A stretch of 64,000 bases of DNA from Phycicoccus avicenniae_A. Its GTDB lineage: Bacteria > Actinomycetota > Actinomycetes > Actinomycetales > Dermatophilaceae. The notes beneath the pieces are model-generated. The model saw nothing but the letters and a program-made list of their open reading frames with translations. It made no database searches and was not told where the DNA came from. Of the stretch, positions 1 to 7,621 are shown in pieces; position 1 is the stretch's first letter; each line of letters opens with the position of its first letter. The stretch covers positions 1 to 64,000 of the forward strand of contig NZ_JBNVZV010000023.1 in the NCBI RefSeq assembly GCF_050496545.1, given 5' to 3'. The translations under genes were made by a program, and so were the position numbers.

Positions 1-73
1 CCCCCCCCCCCCCCCCCCCCGCCCCCCCCACACACCCCCCCCCCCCCGCCCCCCCCCCCCCCCCCCCCACCCC
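1..73. other. Low-complexity poly-C tract at window start
   Basis: The first 73 bases are almost pure C, with only two scattered G and a few A. The tract ends a few bases before the stop codon of the first gene. It has no coding pattern. Poly-G read tails from two-colour sequencing, read on the other strand at a contig end, would look like this; a natural G-quadruplex tract is possible but less likely. Confidence 0.7.
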
Positions 74-79
74 AGGAAT

Positions 80-274
80 TCAGAGGCCGATCTTGTCGCC
101 GAGCCCGCCGGCGGCTCCGCCGAGGTCGCCGGGGTCGACGCCGAAGCGGGCGAGCAGGTCGGAGTGCTGGTCGGTGTCGACCTGGTCCGGCAGGTCGTCC
201 TGCGCCTGCTGCGCCTGGTCGTGGTCGCCGCGGTTCTTGAGGGCGTCGATGATCTGCTGCTTGTCGAGCTGCAT
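80..274 (-). CDS. Small acidic hypothetical protein, 64 aa
   Basis: I do not recognise a named family, although short proteins of this shape (MQLDKQQI start, a PDQVDTDQ segment, a Gly-rich tail ending GLGDKIGL) are familiar from actinomycetes. The start at 274 is supported by a strong ribosome site, GAAGGAGATC just before ATG. The open frame extends further upstream, but that part is Arg/Pro/His-rich and looks non-coding. The protein is soluble, with no signal peptide or membrane helix: helical N-terminus (residues 1-30), then a Gly/Asp-rich tail. It lies 56 bases downstream of a membrane-protein gene on the same strand and may be co-transcribed with it. Function unknown. Confidence 0.7.
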   Translation of the reverse strand: MQLDKQQIIDALKNRGDHDQAQQAQDDLPDQVDTDQHSDLLARFGVDPGDLGGAAGGLGDKIGL

Positions 275-330
275 GTGATCTCCTTCGTTGGGTGTCGATC
301 GGCCGGACCGGGTCGGCCCGGACGGGTGGG

Positions 331-930
331 TCAGTCGCCGAGCCCGGCTCGGTCGACCTTGCGGTGGAAGCGCATCCCGGCCAGTCCGCCGAGGACGGCG
401 CCGACCAGGCTGACGACGACCACACCGAGGAGCGCGAGGAGCCCTGCGGTGCCGATGTCGCCCTCGCCGACGGGGAGCCGCGGGAAGCTGTTGAGCTTGC
501 CGAGGACGTTGTACTGGTCGCCCGCGACGGCGCCGACCGCGGCGAGGACCAGGGCGATGACGATCGACCACAGCCAGACCGCGACACCCTGCTTGGCGCC
601 GTTGAAGCGGGACATGCGACCGGCGACGTACCCGCCGCAGTAGTAGGCGACGAACAGCACAACGAGCAGGGCGATCCCGCCGACGAGGCCGATGGTGCCG
701 GGGTCGCTGGTGGCCTGGTCGGTCGCTGTGCTCACGTCGGTGTCGGTGGCGACGCCCACGGCTGCGCCGGCGGCGGCGACCAGCGCCGTAAGCAGGACGG
801 CGGTGCCGGTGGCGGTCAACCACCCGAAGAAGGCGGCGCCGAACTTGATCCCTCCGAACTGTTCCTTCTCGGCGCGCACGACGTCGTGCCGCTTCGCGGT
901 GGTGTCGTGGATGGTGTCTCGATTTTCCAT
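331..930 (-). CDS. Four-helix integral membrane protein, function unknown
   Basis: This 199-residue protein has a charged cytoplasmic N-terminus (residues 1-28) and four hydrophobic segments, near 33-60, 80-104, 113-136 and 162-188. A YCGGYVAGRM motif lies between helices 2 and 3. The start at 930 (MENRD) follows GGAAGGA at good spacing; the in-frame extension upstream to 1047 is Pro/Arg-rich and unlikely to be translated. It sits 37 bases downstream of the MscS-like protein gene on the same strand, so the two and the 64-residue protein may form an operon of small envelope or stress proteins. I know no defined function for the family. Confidence 0.75.
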   Translation of the reverse strand: MENRDTIHDTTAKRHDVVRAEKEQFGGIKFGAAFFGWLTATGTAVLLTALVAAAGAAVGVATDTDVSTATDQATSDPGTIGLVGGIALLVVLFVAYYCGGYVAGRMSRFNGAKQGVAVWLWSIVIALVLAAVGAVAGDQYNVLGKLNSFPRLPVGEGDIGTAGLLALLGVVVVSLVGAVLGGLAGMRFHRKVDRAGLGD

Positions 931-967
931 GGCGGGTCCTTCCGAAGGTGATGGGCCGGTGGGCCCG

Positions 968-1780
968 TCACGGGCGGTGCGGGGCAGAGGCGGGGTCCGG
1001 GCTGGCGGTCCCCTGCCCGGCGGAGCCGGTGATCGGACGACGTGCACGCTGAGTGCCGACGCGCGCCTGCTGGGCTGCGTCCTGGGCCTGCTCCTTGACG
1101 CTCGGGGCGCCGGCGGCGTGCGCCCGCATCCGGGGCGCCTCCTCCTCGGCCTTGCTCAGGTAGTCCTCCCAGCGCGACTGCATCGGCTTGACCAGACCGC
1201 CACCCACGCCGACGACGAGGATCCCGGCGATGGTGGCGAGGACGGCGATGAGGACGGGGGTGGTCACCGTGGTGGCGATGCCGACCTGGTTGAGCGCGGC
1301 GATGATGCCGAGCCCGAGGATGAAGACTCCGGCGATGGTGGCGAGGGTCTTGCCGTACGACAGGCCGCCGATGGTGTTCTGGATCAGGCCCTTGACGGCA
1401 GCCGCGACCGCCGCGGCGACCACGATGATGACGATCGCGACAAAGGCCTTGGGGAGGAAGGCGATGATCGCGGTCAACAGCTCGCTGATCGGGTTGGGGC
1501 CGAAAGCGCTGAAGGCCAGCTGCAGGGTGAAGAGCAAGACCGCGTAGTAGACGAGCTTGGCCAGGATGTCCGAGGGGTCGTACTTCGATGACTCCAGGAC
1601 CCGGCCGACGCCGCCGCGCTCGATGGCTCGGTCGAAGCCCACCCGGCCGAGGATGGTGGCCACGGCCTTGGACAGCACCTTGGCGACGATGAACCCGATG
1701 ACGAGGATGACGAGGAACAGCAAGAGTCGAGGGACGAAGGTGGCTACAGCCGCCAGCGCGTCGGACAGTGCGTCGGTCAT
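968..1780 (-). CDS. MscS-like conserved TM-helix protein (CmpX type)
   Basis: A 270-residue membrane protein resembling the conserved TM-helix repeat part of CmpX/MscS-related proteins. It has a hydrophobic N-terminal helix (residues 15-40), an amphipathic segment with KYDPSDILAK, then helices near 75-100, 108-130, 145-168 and 172-195, and a polar C-terminal tail rich in Ala, Gln and Arg. The MscS beta domain and cytoplasmic cage are missing, so a role as a gated channel is uncertain; osmotic or envelope stress is a plausible inference. ATG at 1780 follows AAAGGGAAA. It is divergent from the TetR gene, and the palindromic site at 1866-1880 lies between them, so TetR control is possible. Confidence 0.8.
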   Translation of the reverse strand: MTDALSDALAAVATFVPRLLLFLVILVIGFIVAKVLSKAVATILGRVGFDRAIERGGVGRVLESSKYDPSDILAKLVYYAVLLFTLQLAFSAFGPNPISELLTAIIAFLPKAFVAIVIIVVAAAVAAAVKGLIQNTIGGLSYGKTLATIAGVFILGLGIIAALNQVGIATTVTTPVLIAVLATIAGILVVGVGGGLVKPMQSRWEDYLSKAEEEAPRMRAHAAGAPSVKEQAQDAAQQARVGTQRARRPITGSAGQGTASPDPASAPHRP

Positions 1781-1865
1781 GGTTTCCCTTTCGAGGTCGT
1801 CCCACTCGCCGAGAGGCGCGTGGGTTCGGCGCCGGTCGGCGCGACCCCGACGCTCTACCCCTCGC

Positions 1866-1880
1866 GTTTACGTTGTAAAC
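1866..1880. promoter_or_regulatory. Palindromic TetR-type operator
   Basis: A perfect 6-bp inverted repeat, GTTTAC-GTT-GTAAAC, in the intergenic space between the divergent MscS-like gene and the TetR gene. A TTTAC/GTAAA palindrome with a 3-bp centre is typical of TetR-family operators in actinomycetes. Its place beside a tetR gene suggests autoregulation and control of the divergent operon. Confidence 0.6.
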
Positions 1881-1934
1881 CACGCCTTCGTGCAGGGCTA
1901 TGGCCCGCATGCACGCGTCGGGCGCCGACCTTCC

Positions 1935-2000
1935 GGGTAGTGGCACGATGGTCGTACCGAGAGGGTCCGGGTAGTGGCACGGTGGTCGTACACAGAGGGT
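1935..2000. repeat. Tandem 32-bp imperfect repeats before tetR
   Basis: Two copies of a 32-bp unit beginning GGGTAGTGGCAC lie at 1935-1966 and 1969-2000, offset by 34 bp and differing at three positions. Both carry GTGGCAC and TGGTCGTAC. The second copy ends 14 bp before the GTG start of tetR, so the repeats cover the likely promoter or leader. They may be a second binding site or a recent duplication. Confidence 0.6.
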
Positions 2001-2014
2001 CGAAGGGAGAAGCG

Positions 2015-2743
2015 GTGAGTGACCATGAGCGCGACACCTTGGAAGAGCGGGCTTTCGCGCGAGGCGCCCTAGGCCGCGAAGAAATCATCGAGGAGGCCAT
2101 CTCGATGATCGATGACCACGGACTCGGGGCGCTGACCATGCGTTCGCTCGGGGGGCGCCTGGGCGTTGAGGCGATGGCCCTTTACCGCTACGTCAACGGG
2201 CGCGAGGACCTTCTCGAAGGCGTGGTCGACACGCTCGTCGACCGCATCGCCGTCGACCCCGGCCGGGTCCTCGAGCCGGCCGATGGGTGGCAGGCCTTCC
2301 TGCAGTGGATGGCCCATTCGGTGCGAGCCGTCGCCACGGCACATCCGGCCGTGTTCCCACTCGTGGCCACCCGGCACCCGGCAGCGCCATGGCTGCGCCC
2401 GCCGCTGCGCAGCCTGCGGGTGGTCGATCAGTTCCTCGAGGGCCTCACCCGCCGGGGGTTCACCGACGCGCAAGCTGTCGAGACCTACCGCATCTTCACC
2501 AGCTTTCTGCTCGGCCACCTCCTGCTCGAGGTCTCCACCCTCGGCGCGACCACCTCACCCGTGGAGGAGCCACTGGACGAGGGCGGTGCCGACATCCGAC
2601 CACCCGGTGACGGCCCCTCCGTCGAGGACTACCCCTCCATCATGCGCACTGCCGCGCTGCTGTCGGAGGACCACACCGACGAAGAGTTCGAGCGTGCTCT
2701 CGAGGCACTGCTCGATCGTCTCGACCTTCTGCTTTCGCAGTGA
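2015..2743 (+). CDS. TetR/AcrR family transcriptional regulator
   Basis: A 242-residue repressor. The N-terminal domain has the TetR helix-turn-helix: GREEIIEEAISMI (helix 1), LTMRSLGGRLGV (HTH) and ALYRYVNGREDLL (conserved end of the DNA-binding domain). The C-terminal half is an all-helical ligand and dimer domain resembling the tetracycline-repressor C-terminal type. GTG at 2015 follows GGGAGAAGC; the frame is open upstream, but that region holds the operator and repeats. It probably binds the 1866-1880 palindrome and controls itself and the divergent membrane-protein genes. The effector is unknown. Confidence 0.88.
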   Translation: MSDHERDTLEERAFARGALGREEIIEEAISMIDDHGLGALTMRSLGGRLGVEAMALYRYVNGREDLLEGVVDTLVDRIAVDPGRVLEPADGWQAFLQWMAHSVRAVATAHPAVFPLVATRHPAAPWLRPPLRSLRVVDQFLEGLTRRGFTDAQAVETYRIFTSFLLGHLLLEVSTLGATTSPVEEPLDEGGADIRPPGDGPSVEDYPSIMRTAALLSEDHTDEEFERALEALLDRLDLLLSQ

Positions 2744-3064
2744 CGACGTCACAGTGCACCACTACTCCTCGAGATCCCGTCGCTTGACCGGCCCGTGCAT
2801 GACTCGGCGACTTGGCAGAGCACGATCGGCTTCAACGCTTTCCCTCCACGCGCAATCCTCCAGTCATGGGGGGGTAGAACGACGTTGTCCATCGTCAGCA
2901 CCTGAGGAGCACCAGTGCCTAGGCCGCGACCAGGCCAGGCGATGGCACCGCGACCGACTACGGTGGCCGGACGAAAACAGGGGCTCTCGCGGCCACGGCA
3001 TCTCCGACCATGCGCCGGCGCTCAAGAGCCAGCTCGCCAACGACCACGAGGACCGCAATAGCCC
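2744..3064. other. Intergenic, nothing convincing
   Basis: Between tetR and the DUF6328 remnant I see no open frame with protein-like composition and no clear hairpin. It probably contains the tetR 3' end and the promoter of the downstream gene. Confidence 0.5.
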
Positions 3065-3610
3065 ATGTCCACAAGCGACGGATGCCGCGGCAAAGCAGAC
3101 AAGAGCGCCGACGACGCACCACCCTCGCAAGGGACCTTGACTCGAAACTGGGACGAGCTCCTCCAAGAGATCCGGGTCACCCAGACCGGTGTCCAGATCC
3201 TCACCGGGCTCCTCCTCACGGTGCCGTTCTCATCTCGGTTCGACGGCTTGACCGGTTTCCAGAGAGGTCTCTACCTCGCGGTGCTCTTCGGGTCGGTCCT
3301 GTGCACCGGGCTCGTTGTGGCGCCGGTCGCGTTCCACCGAGTGCTTTTCCGCCGACGACGTCGGGAGCTACTTGTGTAGTCGGGGAACCGACTTGCGATT
3401 GCCGGGCTTGCGACGTTGAGCTTGACGGTATCTGGGGTCGTCACTCTCGTCGTCGACGTCGTCGTCGGAGCGACCGAGTCGTTCATCGCGGGCGGCGTGG
3501 CACTCATTGTCCTCACGGGCCTCTGGGCGGCGCTTCCTCGGCTGGTCGATCGCTTTGACAACAGTCCACCCAACCCACCGCCGGGGGCGGACACAGAACC
3601 CGATCGGTAG
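3065..3610 (+). pseudogene. DUF6328 membrane protein interrupted by in-frame TAG
   Basis: The first 104 codons encode the N-terminal half of a DUF6328-type protein: NWDELLQEIRVTQTGVQIL, SRFDGLTGFQRGLYLAV, then VAPVAFHRVLFRRRRR. A TAG at 3377-3379 interrupts it. In the same frame the reading continues without loss as SGNRLAIAGLATLSL, two hydrophobic segments and a Pro-rich tail, ending at 3610. Together the parts give the usual family length (about 180 residues) and layout, so this is one point nonsense change rather than two genes. The family spans the membrane; its function is not established. Either a decayed gene or a sequence error at one base. Confidence 0.75.
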
Positions 3611-4046
3611 AGACGCCACGTGACCCCGACGCACGACAGCGCACGGACGGGGCCAAGTTGATGCGGCGCCTCGGCACCATCCGCCAGGAGGCGGGACCTT
3701 GTCACCGGGCCGGTGCGCCTAGAGGTGCGCAAAGTCGCACCCTGACCCCTCACGCGGCCGTGGTCGGCTACTGCGCCTCAGCCCGTTCGGCCAGACCTTC
3801 GCAGCGGAGCCTCGCAAACTCCTGCAACCTTGGAGCCAGAACAGCCCCGGACGTCGACGACGTCCTGCAGCATGCCCTCGCCTCCTAGGGCTGGACGACG
3901 CGCACTCAGACTGCCGACGGCGCCCTCAGCTGGCTCTCGTTCCGTGGTCCGAGCACGTTGGGCGGTCCCTACTGTCGTGCCGTAATGTCGGAGCTGATCT
4001 GGAGGTCGCAACAACGGCCAGGACCAGGTGTACGTCAGGATGATTC
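3611..4046. other. Intergenic, nothing convincing
   Basis: There are short open frames but none with convincing protein features or a ribosome site. The 3' end, with AGGA just before 4047, serves the GAF-ANTAR gene. Confidence 0.5.
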
Positions 4047-4802
4047 ATGTTCGACCCCACCAGAGACACCGCGCCCGCGCCCGATCCCTGGTCACCGCTC
4101 CTCGGCCAGCTCCGGGAGCGCCTCGCCCACGACGGTCGCCTGCAACCGGAGCGGCTAGTGGCCTTGGCTGCGGAGGTCCTCCCACACAGCCACCACGCCG
4201 GGATCACCCTCATCCGACGGGACCGAGGTCCGAGGACGATCGCCGCCACCGACGAGCTGCCGAGAGCCGTCGATACGCTGCAGTACTCGGTGGGCGAGGG
4301 GCCCTGCCTCGACGCCGCCACCGGGCACGATGTCGTCCGTAGCCCGCATCTGGTCGCGGACGCCAGATGGCCGACGTTCGTCACGCGCTGCGCCAAGGAA
4401 CAGGGAGTGGCCAGCATGCTTGCCGTCCGCCTCGACCTTTCCGGCGGGGACCGGGGGGCGCTCAACTTCTATGCACCCTCGCCCGGCGCGTTCGACGACC
4501 TCGATGTCGGCGTCAGCTCAATACTCGCGCCGTACGTAGCCCTATCCCTAGAGCAGACACTCCGTGCTGGCGATGTCGCCAATCTCGAGCGCGCGCTCGA
4601 CAGCAGCCGTCTCATTGGCATAGCGGTCGGCATCCTCATGGCTCGCCATCAGGTCGACCGGCACACCGGCTTCGAACTCCTGCGGACAGCGAGTCAGCAC
4701 CTCAACGTCAAGCTGCGCGACCTTGCCGCCGACGTGGCGGACACCGGCGAGCTACCGACCATCTCGCCGCGTTCACCCGGCACCGCCGCCCGCGCGACCT
4801 GA
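4047..4802 (+). CDS. GAF and ANTAR domain RNA-binding antiterminator
   Basis: A 251-residue soluble regulator. Residues about 35-165 form a GAF sensor domain (SVGEGPCLDAATG, then RWPTFVTRCAKEQGVASMLAVRL). Residues about 178-233 form an ANTAR domain (SRLIGIAVGILMARHQVD, FELLRTASQHLNVKLRDLA). ANTAR proteins bind paired hexaloop hairpins in leader RNA and prevent termination; GAF usually senses a small ligand or redox state. ATG at 4047 follows CAGGATGATTC. A second ANTAR protein follows 178 bases downstream, so the two may share inputs or targets. The target RNA cannot be identified from the window. Confidence 0.88.
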   Translation: MFDPTRDTAPAPDPWSPLLGQLRERLAHDGRLQPERLVALAAEVLPHSHHAGITLIRRDRGPRTIAATDELPRAVDTLQYSVGEGPCLDAATGHDVVRSPHLVADARWPTFVTRCAKEQGVASMLAVRLDLSGGDRGALNFYAPSPGAFDDLDVGVSSILAPYVALSLEQTLRAGDVANLERALDSSRLIGIAVGILMARHQVDRHTGFELLRTASQHLNVKLRDLAADVADTGELPTISPRSPGTAARAT

Positions 4803-4980
4803 TGGTGGACTCAGCACCCCGACCCGCCACAGGCGGCCTGATGGTGACATCGAGGGCCGACCGTCCCCGCTTCACCCATCCCGTCGGTGCCCTGTCGATC
4901 CTGCACGGACCACGAACCAGAAGAACGGCTCACACCTGAACTGCCGACTCTGCCATCCTCGGGTAGGGAGGTGATTGCCG

Positions 4981-5889
4981 GTGAGCGCCCCAGACGCCAC
5001 GACTGGACGGTCGGCCGGGGGTCCTGTCACGTGGGACCCCGGCGCCGACCGGCTGCGCTGGGCCGACCAAGCCGGCCGTGGCCCCTGGGACTCTCTACAG
5101 GCGTTGGCATCCGACGGCGGCACACCTGGTGCGAGGCTGCTCGAGCGGTTGCAGCAATCGTGCGGCGCTGCCCGCGCCGCCGGCGGTCTCATCGACCTGG
5201 CGTGGCCAGCTCTTGGCGGGCGTCGCTTCAGCACGGCGGTTCTGCTCGACGGAGCGTCGGCCGGAGCCGACGTGCTGCCCGGTTGGGTGGTACCGCTCCG
5301 CCCTAGCACCGCCGACGCGCTGGCCCGCCGGGCCGTCCTCGACCAGGCCAAGGGCGTCCTCATGGCACGTTACGGCCTGGACGCCGACGAGGCCTTCGAC
5401 GAGCTCTCACGCCTGTCGCAGAACCAGAACCGCAAGGCGGTCGAGGTAGCCGCGGACATCGTGACGGACGCGCGAGGACCTCAAGCAGACCCGGACCAAC
5501 CGTTCCTCGTCCACCGGGTCATCGACATGATGCTGACACCTGCGCTTTTGCTGGCGGCCGTGCGCGACCCCGACGGCCGCATGATCGACCTCCTGGTCGA
5601 GCACGCGAATCCCGCGGCCGTCGACCTGGATGGTCGGCGCACCGCCACCATGACGGGGCGGCGCCTCCTCGGGCTCTACCCCGGCTTGCTCGAGAGCGGG
5701 GTATGGGATGTCTACGCAACCGCACTCTCCACTCAGCAGCCCTACCTCGGACCGAGGACACCGTATGTCGAGACCACGACAGCTGGCCGCGTGCAGGGTC
5801 TCGTCGAGCTGGCGGCTCACCCGTTGAGCCGTGACCGGCTGCTCGTGACATGGCACAACGACCCGAACCCGGGGTCGGTTGACCGATGA
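4981..5889 (+). CDS. ANTAR regulator with PAS-like flanking domains
   Basis: A 302-residue protein. The N-terminal ~100 residues look like a degenerate PAS-like fold (TWDPGADRLRWADQ, then RRFSTAVLL). Residues about 114-165 are a typical ANTAR domain (AVLDQAKGVLMARYGLD, AFDELSRLSQNQNRKAVEVA). The C-terminal 130 residues resemble another PAS-like sensor (FLVHRVIDMMLTPALLLAAVRDPDGRMIDLLVEHAN). GTG at 4981 is chosen because GGGAGGTG precedes it at about 7 bases; TTG at 4975 is possible. An ANTAR domain between two sensor-like regions is unusual, since it normally sits at the C-terminus. Confidence 0.8.
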   Translation: MSAPDATTGRSAGGPVTWDPGADRLRWADQAGRGPWDSLQALASDGGTPGARLLERLQQSCGAARAAGGLIDLAWPALGGRRFSTAVLLDGASAGADVLPGWVVPLRPSTADALARRAVLDQAKGVLMARYGLDADEAFDELSRLSQNQNRKAVEVAADIVTDARGPQADPDQPFLVHRVIDMMLTPALLLAAVRDPDGRMIDLLVEHANPAAVDLDGRRTATMTGRRLLGLYPGLLESGVWDVYATALSTQQPYLGPRTPYVETTTAGRVQGLVELAAHPLSRDRLLVTWHNDPNPGSVDR

Positions 5890-5958
5890 CCGGTCACCCT
5901 GTCCGTCATCGTGGTGGATCTGATCCGCTCCCCCAGCAATCCGAGCGCCGGGCTGCCC

Positions 5959-6426
5959 ATGACTGACCCAGATCGGTGGTTCGAATTCGATTCTGTGCTC
6001 GAGGTGCTGCCGTGGGGGCGCAACAACTACACGGTCCTGAGGATGGATGACGACCTCGCCCTTGCGGCACGACATGCCCGTACCCGTCGAGTGCACGGCG
6101 CCCTCGAGGGTGTCGCAGTAAACGTCGGCGTGAACCGAGCGGACGTCATCCCCCACAGCTTCGTGTATGTCGGGCGAGCCCTCCTCCGCCGCCTCGACGC
6201 CAGGCCTGGTGACTTGGTCAGTTGCCGCCTCCGCCCCGTCGATCCCGACGAAGTACCGATCCCGGACGACGTCCGAGAGGCCTTGATCGCTGCAGACGTG
6301 CTCGCCGGGTTCGAGTCCCTCTCCCCTCCCCGGCGACGGCAGCTCCTGCGCCCGGTCCTCGATGCATCCAGCCCTCGGACCCGACTGTCCCGTATCGAGG
6401 CCCTCATTCGAAGCCCGCGATCCTGA
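5959..6426 (+). CDS. DUF1905 / YdeI-OmpD-associated domain protein
   Basis: A 155-residue protein. The N-terminal ~90 residues match the DUF1905 beta-barrel pattern (WFEFDSVLEVLPWGRNNYTVLRM, HGALEGVAVNVGVN, FVYVGRALLRRL, PGDLVSCRLRPVDPDEV). The C-terminal helical part (DDVREALIAADVLAGFESLSPPRRRQLLRPV) resembles the YdeI/OmpD-associated module linked to bacteriocin protection. ATG at 5959 puts WFEF at the usual distance from the start; GTG at 5911 is an alternative. It stands alone before the cob operon, and its relation to cobalamin is unclear. The biochemical role of the family is not settled. Confidence 0.75.
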   Translation: MTDPDRWFEFDSVLEVLPWGRNNYTVLRMDDDLALAARHARTRRVHGALEGVAVNVGVNRADVIPHSFVYVGRALLRRLDARPGDLVSCRLRPVDPDEVPIPDDVREALIAADVLAGFESLSPPRRRQLLRPVLDASSPRTRLSRIEALIRSPRS

Positions 6427-6532
6427 TGACGCGGCCGGGCTTGGCCGCACCTCGCGCAGGAACAACCCGCAGTGGGCTGCGCACGACCTGGCCCCTGACA
6501 GGCACGAGACGGGTGACACTACGGTGACCTCC

Positions 6533-7621
6533 ATGACGCGGACGCCTTCCGGTGCGCACTCTCTGACGCGGGACCCAACCGACCACTCCCGGCTGTCGCA
6601 TCGACTCCGGGCCCTGGTGGACGGCAAGACGAAACCGCTCGGGTCGCTGGGCCGACTTGAGGACCTCGCCGTCCAGCTCGGCACCCTCCAAGGCACGACC
6701 ACCCCCAGCGCCGCGCGCTGTCTGCACACCATCATCGCCGCTGACCACGGCATCGCGGCCGAGGGCGTCTCGGCGTACCCCGCCGGGGTGACCCGCCTCA
6801 TGCTGGCCACCTTCCTCGACGGACGGGCCGCAGCCAGTGTCTTTGCCCGCGTGGTGGGAGCCGAGGTGCGGGTCGTCGACGCAGGTGTATCCGGTCCGCC
6901 ACTCGACCACCCGAGGCTCGTCTCACGCCGCATTGGCTCGGGCACCGCCAACAGCGTGACCGGCCCGGCGATGACGCCCGACCAGTGCCGAGCCGCCCTC
7001 GATGCCGGACTGACCCTCGGCGCAGAAGCAGATACCGACATCGCGTCGTTCGGGGAGATGGGCATCGCCAACACCTCCGCCGCCAGCCTGGTCTGCGCGA
7101 CGGTGCTGGGCCTGCCAGTGGCGTCGCTCGTCGGCCGGGGCACGGGCATCGACGACGACTCCCTCGCCCGAAAGCGTGCGGTCCTCGAGCGCGTCGTGGC
7201 CCGCGTCGCCCGCGCTGCGGACATCACCGCCCGGACTTCGACCGGCGGAGTGCAGCTGCCCGCCGAGCAGGCACTCACCGAGGTCGGAGGGTTTGAGATC
7301 GCCATGATGGCCGGCGCCATGCTCGGCGCCGCCCGGAGCAACCGACTCGTGCTGGTCGACGGGTTCGTCGCCGGGGCCGCGGCGGTCGCGGCGCTCGACA
7401 TCGACCCCTCCCTCCGCTCCGCCTTCGTCTTCGCGCATCGATCCGCCGAAGCCGGACACGCTGCCGTGCTCGAGGCCCTTGGAGCCGATCCGCTCCTCGA
7501 CCTCGGGCTGCGGCTCGGCGAAGGAACCGGAGCGCTGCTGGCCGTGCCTCTGCTGCAGTCGGCAGCGGCCATGCTGACGGGCATGGCCGACCTCGAGGAC
7601 CTAGGGATCGAGCCCGGGTGA
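6533..7621 (+). CDS. cobT: Nicotinate-nucleotide--dimethylbenzimidazole phosphoribosyltransferase
   Basis: CobT transfers phosphoribose from nicotinate mononucleotide to 5,6-dimethylbenzimidazole, making alpha-ribazole phosphate for the lower loop of cobalamin. The 362-residue protein shows KPLGSLGRLE near the N-terminus, the ADHGIAAEGVSAYP loop, GEMGIANTSAASL, GRGTGIDDD and the C-terminal RLGEGTGAL containing the catalytic glutamate. ATG at 6533 gives the family's usual length and follows GGTGACC; GTG at 6524 is an alternative. Its stop overlaps the cobS start by four bases (GTGA), so it heads a cobT-cobS-cobC operon. No cobalamin riboswitch is evident upstream. Confidence 0.95.
   Translation: MTRTPSGAHSLTRDPTDHSRLSHRLRALVDGKTKPLGSLGRLEDLAVQLGTLQGTTTPSAARCLHTIIAADHGIAAEGVSAYPAGVTRLMLATFLDGRAAASVFARVVGAEVRVVDAGVSGPPLDHPRLVSRRIGSGTANSVTGPAMTPDQCRAALDAGLTLGAEADTDIASFGEMGIANTSAASLVCATVLGLPVASLVGRGTGIDDDSLARKRAVLERVVARVARAADITARTSTGGVQLPAEQALTEVGGFEIAMMAGAMLGAARSNRLVLVDGFVAGAAAVAALDIDPSLRSAFVFAHRSAEAGHAAVLEALGADPLLDLGLRLGEGTGALLAVPLLQSAAAMLTGMADLEDLGIEPG

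Noticed and set aside
5890..6532. Cobalamin riboswitch before cobT
   Set aside because: I could not find the B12-box type core or a plausible paired leader, and a coding gene fills most of the interval.
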